A program made the translations under genes and the position numbers. A stretch of DNA of 64,000 nt from Anaerolineales bacterium (GTDB lineage Bacteria; Chloroflexota; Anaerolineae; Anaerolineales; Villigracilaceae). Positions 34,777-43,565 of this stretch are shown in pieces; position 1 is the first letter of the stretch, and every line of letters begins with the position of its first letter. The stretch spans positions 248,001-312,000 of the forward strand of contig JACKAV010000002.1 in the NCBI GenBank assembly GCA_020634895.1, written 5' to 3'. Under the pieces are notes generated by a model. That model worked only from the letters and a program-made list of their open reading frames with translations, did no database searches and was not told the DNA's origin.

Positions 34777-35807
34777 CGCAGGATCTTCGCGCGCTCGTCG
34801 TCGATGACGATAATTCCTGGCGGCAGATCATGAGCGAGATCCTCATCGACAACAATTTCGATGTGGACAGCGCCGAGACCGTGGAGGAAGCTGTCGCCGC
34901 GCTTCAATCAAGTCCGCACCGCCTCGCCGTCGTGGACCTTTCGCTCTCCGCCAGCGACCATCACAATCAGGACGGTCTACGCGTGCTCGAGCACATCCGC
35001 CGACTTGACCCGAATTGCCGCGCCATTTTGCTGACCGGTTTCGCCACCGTTGAGATCGCTGTCAAGGCGCTGACGGAATATAACGCTTTTACTTTTCTGC
35101 GCAAGGAAAGTTTTCGGCGCAGCGAATTCAAGGATATCGTCAAGCGGATTCTTATCAGCGCGCCAAATGCAGTGGATGAAATTCCCGCCTCTCATGCGGA
35201 CCCTAAGCCTGTTGCTACAACTTCAAGCCCAGCCACGCCGAAAGCCCTCATCGTGGACGATGACGCCGGCTGGCGCAGTATTCTCGAAGATATCATCGGT
35301 GAGTCTGAATTCACACCCATCACCTCCGCCAGTTTTGGCGAAGCGCTCGGCTTGCTGCGCAAGGACAAATTTTCCCTCGCCGTGGTGGACCTCTCCCTGC
35401 GCGGCGGTCAAAATCTTGACGGACTGCAATTGCTGAACATAACAAAGGGACATCACATTCCCACCATCGTCGTCAGCGGACTCTCCGAGCCGGAAGACAT
35501 TCAACGCATCTACACGGAACATTCCATTTCGGCTTATATCGAAAAGCAGGCTTTCGACAGAAACGCCTTCAAGCGGCTTCTCTCTGAAACAAAACAAATC
35601 AACGAAACGCCCGATGAATTGAGCATTCTTACCGACCGTGAACGCGAAGTTCTAAATCTGCTTTCACAAGGGCTGACGAATAAAGAGATCGCCGAGGAAT
35701 TGGTCATCACTACAAACACAGTTAAACGGCATCTGAAAGCTATTTTTGAAAAGCTGGACGTCCACACAAGGGCGGCGGCAACTGCGATTGCAACTCGGGG
35801 AAAGTAA
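34773..35807 (+). CDS. Response regulator with two receiver domains and LuxR-type HTH
   Basis: 344 residues. The first REC is at 5-125 (LVVDDDNSW, LAVVDLSL), the second at about 150-270 (LIVDDDAGW, LAVVDLSLRGG), and the LuxR HTH at about 280-344 (LTDREREVLNLLSQGLTNKEIAEELVITTNTVKRHLKAIFEKLDVHTRAAA). Both RECs have the DDD acidic group and a DLS phospho site, which suggests internal duplication. I chose the ATG at 34773, overlapping the kinase stop. The two-input layout may integrate signals from the GAF kinase and another kinase. Confidence 0.9.
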   Translation: MTQDLRALVVDDDNSWRQIMSEILIDNNFDVDSAETVEEAVAALQSSPHRLAVVDLSLSASDHHNQDGLRVLEHIRRLDPNCRAILLTGFATVEIAVKALTEYNAFTFLRKESFRRSEFKDIVKRILISAPNAVDEIPASHADPKPVATTSSPATPKALIVDDDAGWRSILEDIIGESEFTPITSASFGEALGLLRKDKFSLAVVDLSLRGGQNLDGLQLLNITKGHHIPTIVVSGLSEPEDIQRIYTEHSISAYIEKQAFDRNAFKRLLSETKQINETPDELSILTDREREVLNLLSQGLTNKEIAEELVITTNTVKRHLKAIFEKLDVHTRAAATAIATRGK

Positions 35808-35811
35808 AACG

Positions 35812-35896
35812 TGTCATCCTGAGCGGAGCGAAGGATCTCTACTCTTAAATAAGAGACCCTTCAGTCGCAAAGAACATGCTCCTTCAGGGCGACATT
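35812..35896. repeat. REP-like element with two facing copies
   Basis: The plus-strand TGTCATCCTGAGCGGAGC and the reverse complement of the right end (TGTCGCCCTGAAGGAGC) are clearly related, with GAAGGATCTC and GAGACCCTTC arms between. This looks like a dispersed palindromic repeat lying between convergent genes. Confidence 0.65.
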
Positions 35897-37121
35897 ACTT
35901 TAATGCCGGAAGAATCCTCCCAGTCACTTCGCCAAAGCCGACCCGATACCCGTCGCCCTGACAATAGCCTTTCATTGTCACCATATCCCCATCCTGCAAA
36001 AATTTACGTTCCTCACCGCTTGTCAGCTTGAGCGGTTTTTCGCCGCGCCATGTCAATTCGAGCAGCGAGCCATAACTATCGTCTGTAGGTCCGCTGATGG
36101 TGCCGGTGCCGCACAAGTCACCGGCACGCATGTTACAGCCGGTAATGGTATGGTGCGCCAGCATCTGCTCCATGCTCCAATATAGATATTTCATATTTGA
36201 ACGGCTGATCACTTGCGGCGCGTCCATGCCGGAAGATTGCAGATTCACTTCGAGCGTGATGTCAACTCCACGGGCTGGAGCAGCTCCGAGGTAAGGAAGA
36301 GGCGCGGGGTCTTGTTTGGGTCCCGGCACGCGGAACGGTTCCAACGCGTCCATCGTCACCACCCAGGGCGAAATCGATGTCGCAAAATTTTTCGCGAGGA
36401 ACGGTCCGAGCGGCTGATACTCCCACGCCTGAATATCGCGCGCGCTCCAATCGTTGAGAAGCACCATGCCAAAGATATGTTCGTGCGCGTTCTCAACATT
36501 GATCGGTTCGCTCAACGAGTTACCTGTGCCAACGAAGAAACCCATTTCCAATTCAAAATCCAATTGGCGCGACGATGTAAACTCCAATGGCGCATCCTTC
36601 GGCTTGACCTGCCCGCGCGGGCGGACAATATCCGCGCCGGATAAAACCACGGAACTCGCGCGCCCATGATAACCAACCGGCAAATGCAGCCAGTTCGGCA
36701 TGAGCGCATTTTCTTTTCCGCGAAACATGGTGCCGACATTGGCAGCGTGTTCACGCGACGCATAAAAATCGGTATAGTCACCAACGTTGACAGGCAAATG
36801 CATTTGCACTTCGCTGACGGGAATTACCGCATCGTCCTTAATCTGGGAATTGCTACTACTCAAAATATCGGTCAAACGCTGACGGATCTCCTGCCACACC
36901 GCACGCCCCGATTCCATGAACCGGTTCAGGGACGAGTCGTCAAAGAAGCCATATTGCCTGCCGAAAAGATTTTCCGCATCGAGCGCGGCGAGGTCGATGA
37001 CGAAATCTCCCAGCCTCGTTCCCACCCGCGGACTTGGATTCGCATTTGTTGAAAAAATTCCATACGGAAGGTTTTGAATCGAAAAATCAGACTCAGGATG
37101 AACGTCAATAAACGGTTTCAA
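35895..37121 (-). CDS. fahA: Fumarylacetoacetase
   Basis: 408 residues, like the human enzyme (419). There is an N-terminal β domain (about 1-115), then the FAH catalytic fold: PVNVGDYTDFYASREHA with metal ligand Asp and catalytic His, DFELEMGFFVGTG (Glu ligands), LLNDWSARDIQAWEYQPLGPF, and MRAGDLCGTGTISGP. It hydrolyses fumarylacetoacetate to fumarate and acetoacetate in tyrosine breakdown. It starts at a TTG (37121) with AAAGG upstream; there is no ATG alternative that keeps the conserved N terminus. No homogentisate dioxygenase gene is in the window. Confidence 0.94.
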   Translation of the reverse strand: MKPFIDVHPESDFSIQNLPYGIFSTNANPSPRVGTRLGDFVIDLAALDAENLFGRQYGFFDDSSLNRFMESGRAVWQEIRQRLTDILSSSNSQIKDDAVIPVSEVQMHLPVNVGDYTDFYASREHAANVGTMFRGKENALMPNWLHLPVGYHGRASSVVLSGADIVRPRGQVKPKDAPLEFTSSRQLDFELEMGFFVGTGNSLSEPINVENAHEHIFGMVLLNDWSARDIQAWEYQPLGPFLAKNFATSISPWVVTMDALEPFRVPGPKQDPAPLPYLGAAPARGVDITLEVNLQSSGMDAPQVISRSNMKYLYWSMEQMLAHHTITGCNMRAGDLCGTGTISGPTDDSYGSLLELTWRGEKPLKLTSGEERKFLQDGDMVTMKGYCQGDGYRVGFGEVTGRILPALK

Positions 37122-37144
37122 TATTTTCTACCTTTCAAATGAGA

Positions 37145-38071
37145 TCAAAGAAGACCCAATGCCTGCAAATCTTCGCGCGGCTCGTCAAAACTGCAACTTC
37201 CAAAAGATGTTGCAAATAAACGTGCGTTCGATATTTCGGAAGTGACTACGCGCAAATCTTTCCACACAAACCCTGCATCATCGAAAACAAAATTAGACGG
37301 GTCTTCATCGATGAGAATGGCTTGCATTTGCTCTTGAGAGATCCCGCTTGCGAATGCCAATATCCCTGCGCTAAAGACATTTAGAAAACCGTACATCTTT
37401 GCCTGCACGCTTTCATTGAAATGCCGCATGGGATGATGCAATCCAGCCGTGCATTTGAGCGGAACGCCCGCTTCACGCGTTTCGGCAATTGCCCATGCCA
37501 CCTGCTCCGGCGAAGGGAAGGCATCCGCGGTTACACCGCCAGTGCGGAGTTTAAAGCCGACGTGTTTATCTTTGACCTTGCGTAAGGCACGAAGTAATTT
37601 CTCAGCGCGCCCTTCCCAGCCTTCGCCAAAAGGCGCTTCGAAGAAAACAGAGATACCGTTCCAATTTAGCGCATCGGCAGACCGTGTGACAATATCATTG
37701 GCTATAAATTTATCTTCCAAAACAGAAGAAGGCAGAGCCGCTTCATACGAATCCACGATCGCGTTGGTGCGCGCTTCACGGAACGAATTAATATCAGCAA
37801 TATCGAGATTTATATTGACTAGAAAATCTTCCGCATCCCTGCCGCCTCTTCCCAACGTGGTAAACGGCAATTCGGCATCGAACGCAGGCAGCTCCGCAAG
37901 TCTTTTTGCCGGAATGACAAACCGGGAAAGCATCCACACATCTTTATCAGACCGGTAACGCACATAATTTCGAAAAGCATCTTCCAACGATAAATTCGCA
38001 GGCGGATACATCCCTGCATAATCAATGATCCCTGACATTAAATTTCTAAAAGCTTTTTTCGGAGAATTCAT
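37145..38071 (-). CDS. Conserved hypothetical protein upstream of fahA
   Basis: 308 residues from the ATG at 38071 (MNSPKKAFRN). It may begin at 38038 (MSGIIDYAGMYPPANLSLED). A TATAAT (minus 38084-38079) ends seven bases before the first ATG, so a leaderless start is likely. The predicted fold alternates β strands and helices (for example NGISVFFEAPF, HVGFKLRTGG, GVPLKCTAGLHHPMRHF), which suggests a TIM barrel. I do not recognise the family. It lies 23 bases before fahA on the same strand, so it may belong to aromatic amino acid breakdown. Confidence 0.7.
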   Translation of the reverse strand: MNSPKKAFRNLMSGIIDYAGMYPPANLSLEDAFRNYVRYRSDKDVWMLSRFVIPAKRLAELPAFDAELPFTTLGRGGRDAEDFLVNINLDIADINSFREARTNAIVDSYEAALPSSVLEDKFIANDIVTRSADALNWNGISVFFEAPFGEGWEGRAEKLLRALRKVKDKHVGFKLRTGGVTADAFPSPEQVAWAIAETREAGVPLKCTAGLHHPMRHFNESVQAKMYGFLNVFSAGILAFASGISQEQMQAILIDEDPSNFVFDDAGFVWKDLRVVTSEISNARLFATSFGSCSFDEPREDLQALGLL

Positions 38072-38105
38072 GTCCGTAATTATAGCGGGTAAAATTGACG
38101 CCATC

Positions 38106-39020
38106 ATGCCCCACTTATTCATCCTTAGCAAAGACTCAGAAGAATACCGTTCCATTTTGGAATCATCATCGCTGCCGGAACTTATCATCGAAAGCGAACT
38201 CACCGAAGAATGTGAGATCATTTTCGGCGCGCCGTCGTCGATTCGAGATGTCCTGGATAAATTGCCCAACTTGCGCTGGGTGCAGTCCATGTGGGCTGGC
38301 GTCGAGCCGCTGCTGGATCCGTCGCTGCGAAAGGATTACATCCTCACTAATGCGCGCGGCGTGTTTGGCGGTTTGATGTCCGAATATGTGATTGGATATT
38401 TACTCGCATACGAAAGGAAGATCTTTCAACGGGCGGATTCGCAAAAGAACAAGGTTTGGGATAAAACACTGACCGGCTCCCTGCGTGGAAAGACAGTTGG
38501 TCTGCTCGGCGTGGGTTCCATCGGCGCTGACGTCGCGCAGGCGGCGAAATTTTTCGGAATGACCGTCCGCGGGTTTACGCGGGAAAGCGAATCAAGCGAA
38601 CATGTTGATAGTTATTTTCACGGCGGTCAGCTTTTGGATTTTGTAACCGGTTTGGATTATCTCGTCAGCATTTTGCCAAATACAGAAGAGACACAAAAGA
38701 TCGTGGATGCAGGGGTTTTAAACGCGCTCCCGTCACATGCCTTGTTCATCAATGTAGGACGCGGCTCGGCAGTGGACGAGTCCGCTTTATTGGAAGCGTT
38801 AAATCAAAAGAAAATTTCAGGCGCAGTTTTGGATGTCTTTGAACAGGAGCCGCTTCCCAAAAAACATCCATTTTGGGAGACGCCTAATCTCGCGATGACG
38901 TTTCACACGTCCGCGCCAAGTTTACCGAAAGACATCGCAAACGTATTTATCGAGAATTATCGGTTTTATATGGAAGGAAAACCCCTAAAATATCAGGTCA
39001 ATTTTGAGAGAGGATATTAA
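38106..39020 (+). CDS. D-2-hydroxyacid dehydrogenase
   Basis: About 304 residues. The NAD-binding region is VGLLGVGSIGADVAQAAKFFG (GxGxxG), then INVGRGSAVDESALLEAL with the catalytic Arg nearby, 'GAVLDVFEQEPLP' with the Glu, and MTFHTSAPS with the catalytic His. It reduces 2-keto acids to D-2-hydroxyacids; the substrate is not known. The start at 38106 (MPHLFILS) fits the family; two upstream ATGs (38025, 38070) would run into the face-to-face promoter zone shared with the previous gene. Confidence 0.9.
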   Translation: MPHLFILSKDSEEYRSILESSSLPELIIESELTEECEIIFGAPSSIRDVLDKLPNLRWVQSMWAGVEPLLDPSLRKDYILTNARGVFGGLMSEYVIGYLLAYERKIFQRADSQKNKVWDKTLTGSLRGKTVGLLGVGSIGADVAQAAKFFGMTVRGFTRESESSEHVDSYFHGGQLLDFVTGLDYLVSILPNTEETQKIVDAGVLNALPSHALFINVGRGSAVDESALLEALNQKKISGAVLDVFEQEPLPKKHPFWETPNLAMTFHTSAPSLPKDIANVFIENYRFYMEGKPLKYQVNFERGY

Positions 39021-39023
39021 AAA

Positions 39024-39968
39024 ATGACAGTCACATTGAATGAGATTAAAGCAGCCGCTGAACGTATCAAACCGTATATTCACCGCACGCCGGTGTTGAC
39101 CAATGAAAGTCTGAACCAGAAAGTTGGGTCACAGGTTTTTATGAAATGCGAGAACTTGCAAAAGGTCGGCGCGTTCAAATTCCGCGGGGCGTCGAATGCG
39201 GTTTGGTCGTTGACAGATGAAGAGGCGGAGCGAGGCGTTGTCACCCACTCATCTGGGAATCATGCGCAGGCGTTGGCATTAGCCGCCAGAATGCACGGCA
39301 TCCCTGCGTATATCGTCATGCCGAATAACGCTCCACAAGTGAAGAAAGACGCGGTGGCGGGCTACGGCGGCAGGATCACATTTTGCGAGCCAACGCTCGA
39401 GGCAAGAGAAACCACAATGGATAGAATCAGGCTCGATACGGGTGCGACCGTTGTACATCCATATAACAATGAACAAGTCATCGCGGGGCAAGGGACGGCG
39501 GCATTGGAATTACTGGAAGATGTCCCCGACCTTGATGTTATCATCGCGCCGGTTGGCGGCGGCGGATTGTTAAGCGGCACATCCATTGCGGCGGCGGGAA
39601 TCAAAAAGGGAATCCGCGTGATTGCCGCCGAACCGGAATTGGCAGACGATGCGTTTCGGTCCATGCAAGCTGGGAATATCATTCTGTCAGTAAACCCCAA
39701 AACCATTGCGGATGGATTATTGACCTCGCTCGGGACGTTGACCTTTCCAGTCATTCAAGAGCGGGTCGAGCAGATCGTGACCGTGAGCGAGGCAGGCATC
39801 ATCGACTCAATGAAGTTTATTTGGGAACGTGCGAAGATCATCATCGAGCCTTCGGCTGCGACGGTGATCGCGGTGTTATGGGAAAAGAAAATCGATTTGG
39901 CTGGGCTGAAGGTTGGAGTCATCCTCAGCGGCGGGAATGTGGATCTGAACAAGCTGCCGTGGCAATAA
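39024..39968 (+). CDS. Threonine dehydratase/serine racemase-like PLP enzyme
   Basis: 314 residues, fold type II PLP. The PLP lysine is in GAFKFRGASNA, the substrate loop is SSGNHAQALALAA, the phosphate-binding tetraglycine loop is PVGGGGLLSG, and the C-terminal 'ILSGGNVD' is present. There is no ACT domain, so it is of the catabolic or serine-racemase type. It deaminates threonine or serine or racemises serine. It follows the hydroxyacid dehydrogenase after three bases, probably one operon; the keto acid made here could be a substrate for it, but this is speculation. Confidence 0.9.
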   Translation: MTVTLNEIKAAAERIKPYIHRTPVLTNESLNQKVGSQVFMKCENLQKVGAFKFRGASNAVWSLTDEEAERGVVTHSSGNHAQALALAARMHGIPAYIVMPNNAPQVKKDAVAGYGGRITFCEPTLEARETTMDRIRLDTGATVVHPYNNEQVIAGQGTAALELLEDVPDLDVIIAPVGGGGLLSGTSIAAAGIKKGIRVIAAEPELADDAFRSMQAGNIILSVNPKTIADGLLTSLGTLTFPVIQERVEQIVTVSEAGIIDSMKFIWERAKIIIEPSAATVIAVLWEKKIDLAGLKVGVILSGGNVDLNKLPWQ

Positions 39969-39981
39969 CAATGCTTAACGC

Positions 39982-40015
39982 AAGAGCCCTGCGCATGCGC
40001 AGGGCTCTTCTTTTT
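39982..40015. terminator. Terminator between converging genes
   Basis: AAGAGCCCTGCGC-ATGCGCAGGGCTCTT is a near-perfect palindrome followed by a T run. It ends the PLP enzyme transcript and may also end the CBS transcript. Confidence 0.88.
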
Positions 40016-40016
40016 A

Positions 40017-40454
40017 TTATCGACCGCCGCCAGTGATGTAATGCTCCAGTTGGGAGATCATGAACTTTTGCACGTCTACGACCTCTTTCAGCACGTCGCG
40101 GACGGAGATCAACCCGAGCAGTTCCTTGCCGTCGTAGACAGGCAGGTGGCGGATGTTCTTATCGATCATCAGCGCCATACATTCTTCAAGCTGCTGACTC
40201 GCCTCCACGTACACGACCTTGGAGGTCATGATCTCGCTGACCTTGGTCGTTTTGGACGACCTGCCTTCAAGGTCCATTTTTCGTACGCAGTCTCGTTCGG
40301 AAATAATTCCCTCCACTTTATTGCTGCGTACAACCACCAACGCGCCCGTATTGTATTTTGCCATCATGGTCAAAACTTCAAAAACGGTCACGTCCGGGGA
40401 AACGGAAAATACTTCACTACCCTTCTTACGGATCATATCGCGCACAGTGGACAT
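40017..40454 (-). CDS. Tandem CBS-domain protein
   Basis: 145 residues made of two CBS motifs: residues 1-70 (TVRDMIRKKG...GIISERDCVRK) and 75-135 (KVSEIMTSKVVYV...HLPVYDGKELLGLISVRDVLKEV). Such stand-alone CBS pairs bind adenine nucleotides or SAM and act as energy sensors. No output domain is attached. It is divergent from the KdpD-like kinase gene, with no shared function shown. Confidence 0.9.
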   Translation of the reverse strand: MSTVRDMIRKKGSEVFSVSPDVTVFEVLTMMAKYNTGALVVVRSNKVEGIISERDCVRKMDLEGRSSKTTKVSEIMTSKVVYVEASQQLEECMALMIDKNIRHLPVYDGKELLGLISVRDVLKEVVDVQKFMISQLEHYITGGGR

Positions 40455-40603
40455 CGGTCATCTCCTTGGCGTAGTTGAAATTTTCCAAAGTATAGACAAG
40501 AAACGCACGAATGGCAAGTGGAACTCATCAAGGTTGTGAAAAAATTCAGAAATGGGGACAATGAAAACCATTACATGCAAAAGGTATAATGAACAAAACT
40601 GCC

Positions 40604-42058
40604 ATGCGAAGCTCAACTTTTCTTTCACGTTCTTCTCAATATCTTCTCGCGTTGGGAATCATCGCACTCGTAACGGCATTTTTATTCATCCTGCGCGAGG
40701 TGCTCGATACTGCGTTGGTCGCGCTTTTGTATCTGATTCCGCTTGGGTTGATTACCGCGTTTTTGGGGCTGGGTCCCGGCATCACAAGCGCGTTGGTCAC
40801 GTTCTTTACGTTCAATTATTTCTTCATCCAGCCTTATTACAACTTAACTGTCCACCACCCCACGGATGTGGTGATCCTGGTCATATTTTTGATCGTGGCA
40901 ATCGTCATCAGCCAACTGGTCGGACGCATGAAAACCGGTCTTGCCGCGGCGACGGCGCGTGAGCGCGAAGCGACGCAACTCTACGAACTCAGCACTGCGC
41001 TCGCGGGTCTGCACGATGGACGCACCATTGCAGAAATTCTTGCAAAGCAGGTGCAGGATGTTTCGCATGGCGAAGCGGTGGAACTGAGCATCACCGGCGC
41101 AGACTCATTCGTTTTCCGTTTGCCCGACTCAATTGAACCGGTCCGCGCGCCGGAGTGGATATTTCCCATTCAGGTGGCGCGCGGCGCTCTCGGGGAGATT
41201 CGGCTTTGGAGAGCCGCACCAGCCCTAACGTCGAGTGAGAAGCGCTTGCTGCAAACGTTCGCGAGTCAGGGGGCGTTGGCGCTTGAGCGCGCGCGTCTCG
41301 CACAGGCGGAATCCCGTGCGAGAATCCTCGAAGAAAGCGACCAGTTGAAGTCTGTGATCCTGTCGTCTGTTTCGCACGAATTGCGGACGCCTCTTTCCAC
41401 CATCAAGGCTGCTGCTTCGAGTTTGAGGAGCAACGAAGTCAGTTGGGACTCTGCGGCGCGCTCCGAGTTGATCGCCGCGATAGACGACGAAGCCGATCAT
41501 TTGAATATGCTGGTCGGCAACCTGCTCGATATGTCGCGCATCGAGTCGGGCGTGCTGAAACCAAAACGCGAGTGGAATATTCTGCCCGAGATCGTGGAAA
41601 GTGTTTTGGCGCGCATGAAACGCATGGCGGGTGAACATCATGTTGAAGTGGATGTGCCTGAAAGCCTGCCGCTCGTGCCCGTGGACTTTGTGCAAATGGA
41701 ACAGGTCTTTACAAACCTTTTGAGCAACAGCGTAAAATACGCGCCGGGGAAAAGCGTGATCCGTGTGCGCGCTTTTGTGGAAGAAAACTCCATGCACGTG
41801 ATCGTCAGCAATCAGGGACCGCAAGTGCCGCAGGAACATCTTGAGCGGATATTCGATAAATTTTTCCGCCTGACCGCAACAGACAAAGTGACCGGCACAG
41901 GGCTGGGACTTTCGATCTGCAAGGGAATCATCGAAGCGCACGGCGGACGGCTTTGGGCGGAAAACGTCCCCGACGGGCTCGCCTTCAATTTCACTTTCCC
42001 GTTGATATGGGAAGGCATGTCGCCGCCGAAAATGCCAATGGATACGGAGACCGAATGA
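40604..42058 (+). CDS. KdpD-like sensor histidine kinase lacking the N-terminal KdpD domain
   Basis: 484 residues from the ATG at 40604. A TATAAT at 40585-40590 overlaps the other ATG (40589), so that one cannot lie in the mRNA. There are four membrane helices (about residues 12-105) of the KdpD DUF4118 type, a GAF-like segment, then HisKA with SSVSHELRTPLSTIKAA (His258) and HATPase with NSVKYAPGKS and GTGLGLSICKGI. E. coli KdpD has an extra cytoplasmic N-terminal KdpD/Usp domain (about 370 residues), absent here. The stop overlaps the KdpE-like gene (ATGA). It likely senses K+ or osmotic state, by family. Confidence 0.88.
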   Translation: MRSSTFLSRSSQYLLALGIIALVTAFLFILREVLDTALVALLYLIPLGLITAFLGLGPGITSALVTFFTFNYFFIQPYYNLTVHHPTDVVILVIFLIVAIVISQLVGRMKTGLAAATAREREATQLYELSTALAGLHDGRTIAEILAKQVQDVSHGEAVELSITGADSFVFRLPDSIEPVRAPEWIFPIQVARGALGEIRLWRAAPALTSSEKRLLQTFASQGALALERARLAQAESRARILEESDQLKSVILSSVSHELRTPLSTIKAAASSLRSNEVSWDSAARSELIAAIDDEADHLNMLVGNLLDMSRIESGVLKPKREWNILPEIVESVLARMKRMAGEHHVEVDVPESLPLVPVDFVQMEQVFTNLLSNSVKYAPGKSVIRVRAFVEENSMHVIVSNQGPQVPQEHLERIFDKFFRLTATDKVTGTGLGLSICKGIIEAHGGRLWAENVPDGLAFNFTFPLIWEGMSPPKMPMDTETE

Positions 42059-42750
42059 GCAACGCACCTCATATTCTTGTCATCGATGATGAATTACAGA
42101 TACAACGCGCCATACGCACCATCCTGACCGAAAAGGGATTCAACGTCACAACCGCCAGCCGCGGTGAAGAGGGTCTGACGATGGCTGCCGCCAATGAACC
42201 GGATATCGTCATTCTCGATCTCGGTCTGCCCGATATGGACGGCGTTGAAGTCTGCACGCGCCTGCGCGAATGGACTCAATGCCCGATCATCATTTTGTCC
42301 GTGCGCGACAGTGAACGTGACAAGGTCGGCGCGCTCGATAAAGGCGCGGACGATTATCTTACGAAGCCGTTCGGCATCGAGGAATTGCTGGCGCGGGTGC
42401 GCGTGGCATTGCGTCACTCCGCGAACCGGAAAGGCACGCAGAGCAAGGTGGTGCATGCGGGTCCGATCACCATCGACCTTGCCTGGCACAGCGTCAAGCG
42501 CGGCGATGAAGATGTAAAATTAACTGCAACCGAATACAAGCTGCTTGCCTATCTCGCCGCCAATCATGGGCGCGTGCTTACGCACCAAAGCATCCTTGCC
42601 AATGTCTGGGACCCCGCCGATTCGGAGCACACGGAATACCTGCGCGTTTACATGCGTCAGCTTCGCAAAAAGCTGGAGCTCGACCCGGAGCGTCCGCAGA
42701 TCATTCTCACCGAGCCGGGCATCGGGTACCGCTTCATCGCAGATGATTAA
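42055..42750 (+). CDS. KdpE-like OmpR-family response regulator
   Basis: 231 residues. The REC domain has ILVIDDELQIQRAI, the phospho Asp55 in IVILDLGLPDMDG, and the Lys in DDYLTKPFG. The C-terminal winged helix is the OmpR/PhoB type (ATEYKLLAYLAANHGRVLTHQSILANVW ... GYRFI). KdpE normally activates kdpFABC; here the next genes encode an unknown protein and a KimA-like K+ transporter. The start at 42055 overlaps the kinase stop. Confidence 0.92.
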   Translation: MSNAPHILVIDDELQIQRAIRTILTEKGFNVTTASRGEEGLTMAAANEPDIVILDLGLPDMDGVEVCTRLREWTQCPIIILSVRDSERDKVGALDKGADDYLTKPFGIEELLARVRVALRHSANRKGTQSKVVHAGPITIDLAWHSVKRGDEDVKLTATEYKLLAYLAANHGRVLTHQSILANVWDPADSEHTEYLRVYMRQLRKKLELDPERPQIILTEPGIGYRFIADD

Positions 42751-42797
42751 ACAACTCTGACATTTGCGTGCGTACCGCGTTACAAACGTCACCTTAC

Positions 42798-42828
42798 AAC
42801 GCCCTATCAGCGGGCGTTTTTATTTTTT
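42798..42828 (+). terminator. Terminator after the KdpE-like gene
   Basis: AACGCCC-tatcagc-GGGCGTT followed by a T run. The following gene therefore has its own promoter or depends on readthrough. Confidence 0.82.
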
Positions 42829-42903
42829 CTTTATACGTTCGATTAAATTCTTTGTCACCATTTTATGCCGGATGGATAAGATATCCGCATCAAATGAGGT
42901 CAT

Positions 42904-43545
42904 ATGAAAAATCTTGACGTAAGTCCTTCTGTATTAGTCGTCTCTCCCACCTCCCTTCCGGACCTCCAGCCTGCTCCGCGCTTAATTGTGCTGGTACCTG
43001 AATTCGAGGTGGATGCTGCCATTGTGGCAAGAAAAATCCGGGACGTGGCAAAATCTCTCGAAAGCCGCATCCAGCTTCTCGGTCTAAGTAAAGATGCGCT
43101 GCATGAGCCTGCTGTCCGCCGTCGGCTTGTGACACTATCCGCTTTGGTGGAAGACTCCAGCATCTTTGTCGAGTCGAAGGTGGAATTCGGGAACAACTGG
43201 TTGAACGCGCTCAAACCCCATTGGCGCTCCGGTGATGTGGTCGTCTGCTTTGCGGAACAACGGTCTGGTCTTTTGGGCAAACCTTTGAAGCAGCTTTTGG
43301 CGGCGAATTTGAACGCGACGATTTATGTGATTTCGGGCATCGCCGCGCCGGAGAAACCGCAGCGACTTTCATGGGTTACTAGTACAATATCGTGGGCTGG
43401 CTCCACAGGACTCATTATTGGATTTTATTGGCTGCAGGCGAAACTCGCACAACCTCCCCAAAATTGGATCCACACTCTCATGCTTTACGGGTCACTCCTT
43501 GCAGAAGCCGGGTCGATATGGACCTGGAACAATCTATTTGGTTAA
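42904..43545 (+). CDS. Unknown protein with C-terminal membrane helices next to KimA gene
   Basis: 213 residues. The first 150 residues are soluble and α/β-like (PRLIVLVPEFEVDAAIVARKIRDVAKSLESRIQLLGL; GDVVVCFAEQ; ATIYVIS), followed by two hydrophobic helices near the C terminus (STISWAGSTGLIIGFYWLQ; LMLYGSLLAEAGSIWTW). The sequence is compatible with a nucleotide-binding (USP-like) domain attached to membrane helices, but the usual G-x2-G-x9-GS loop is not seen. I do not recognise it. It lies 20 bases before the transporter gene, so it may be a partner of it. Confidence 0.7.
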   Translation: MKNLDVSPSVLVVSPTSLPDLQPAPRLIVLVPEFEVDAAIVARKIRDVAKSLESRIQLLGLSKDALHEPAVRRRLVTLSALVEDSSIFVESKVEFGNNWLNALKPHWRSGDVVVCFAEQRSGLLGKPLKQLLAANLNATIYVISGIAAPEKPQRLSWVTSTISWAGSTGLIIGFYWLQAKLAQPPQNWIHTLMLYGSLLAEAGSIWTWNNLFG

Positions 43546-43565
43546 ATCGAAACAAGTTGGAATAA

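Noticed and set aside
42751..42903. A c-di-AMP (ydaO) riboswitch upstream of the KimA-like operon
   Set aside because: The region lacks the conserved ydaO core elements and holds a plain terminator and a promoter-like tract.
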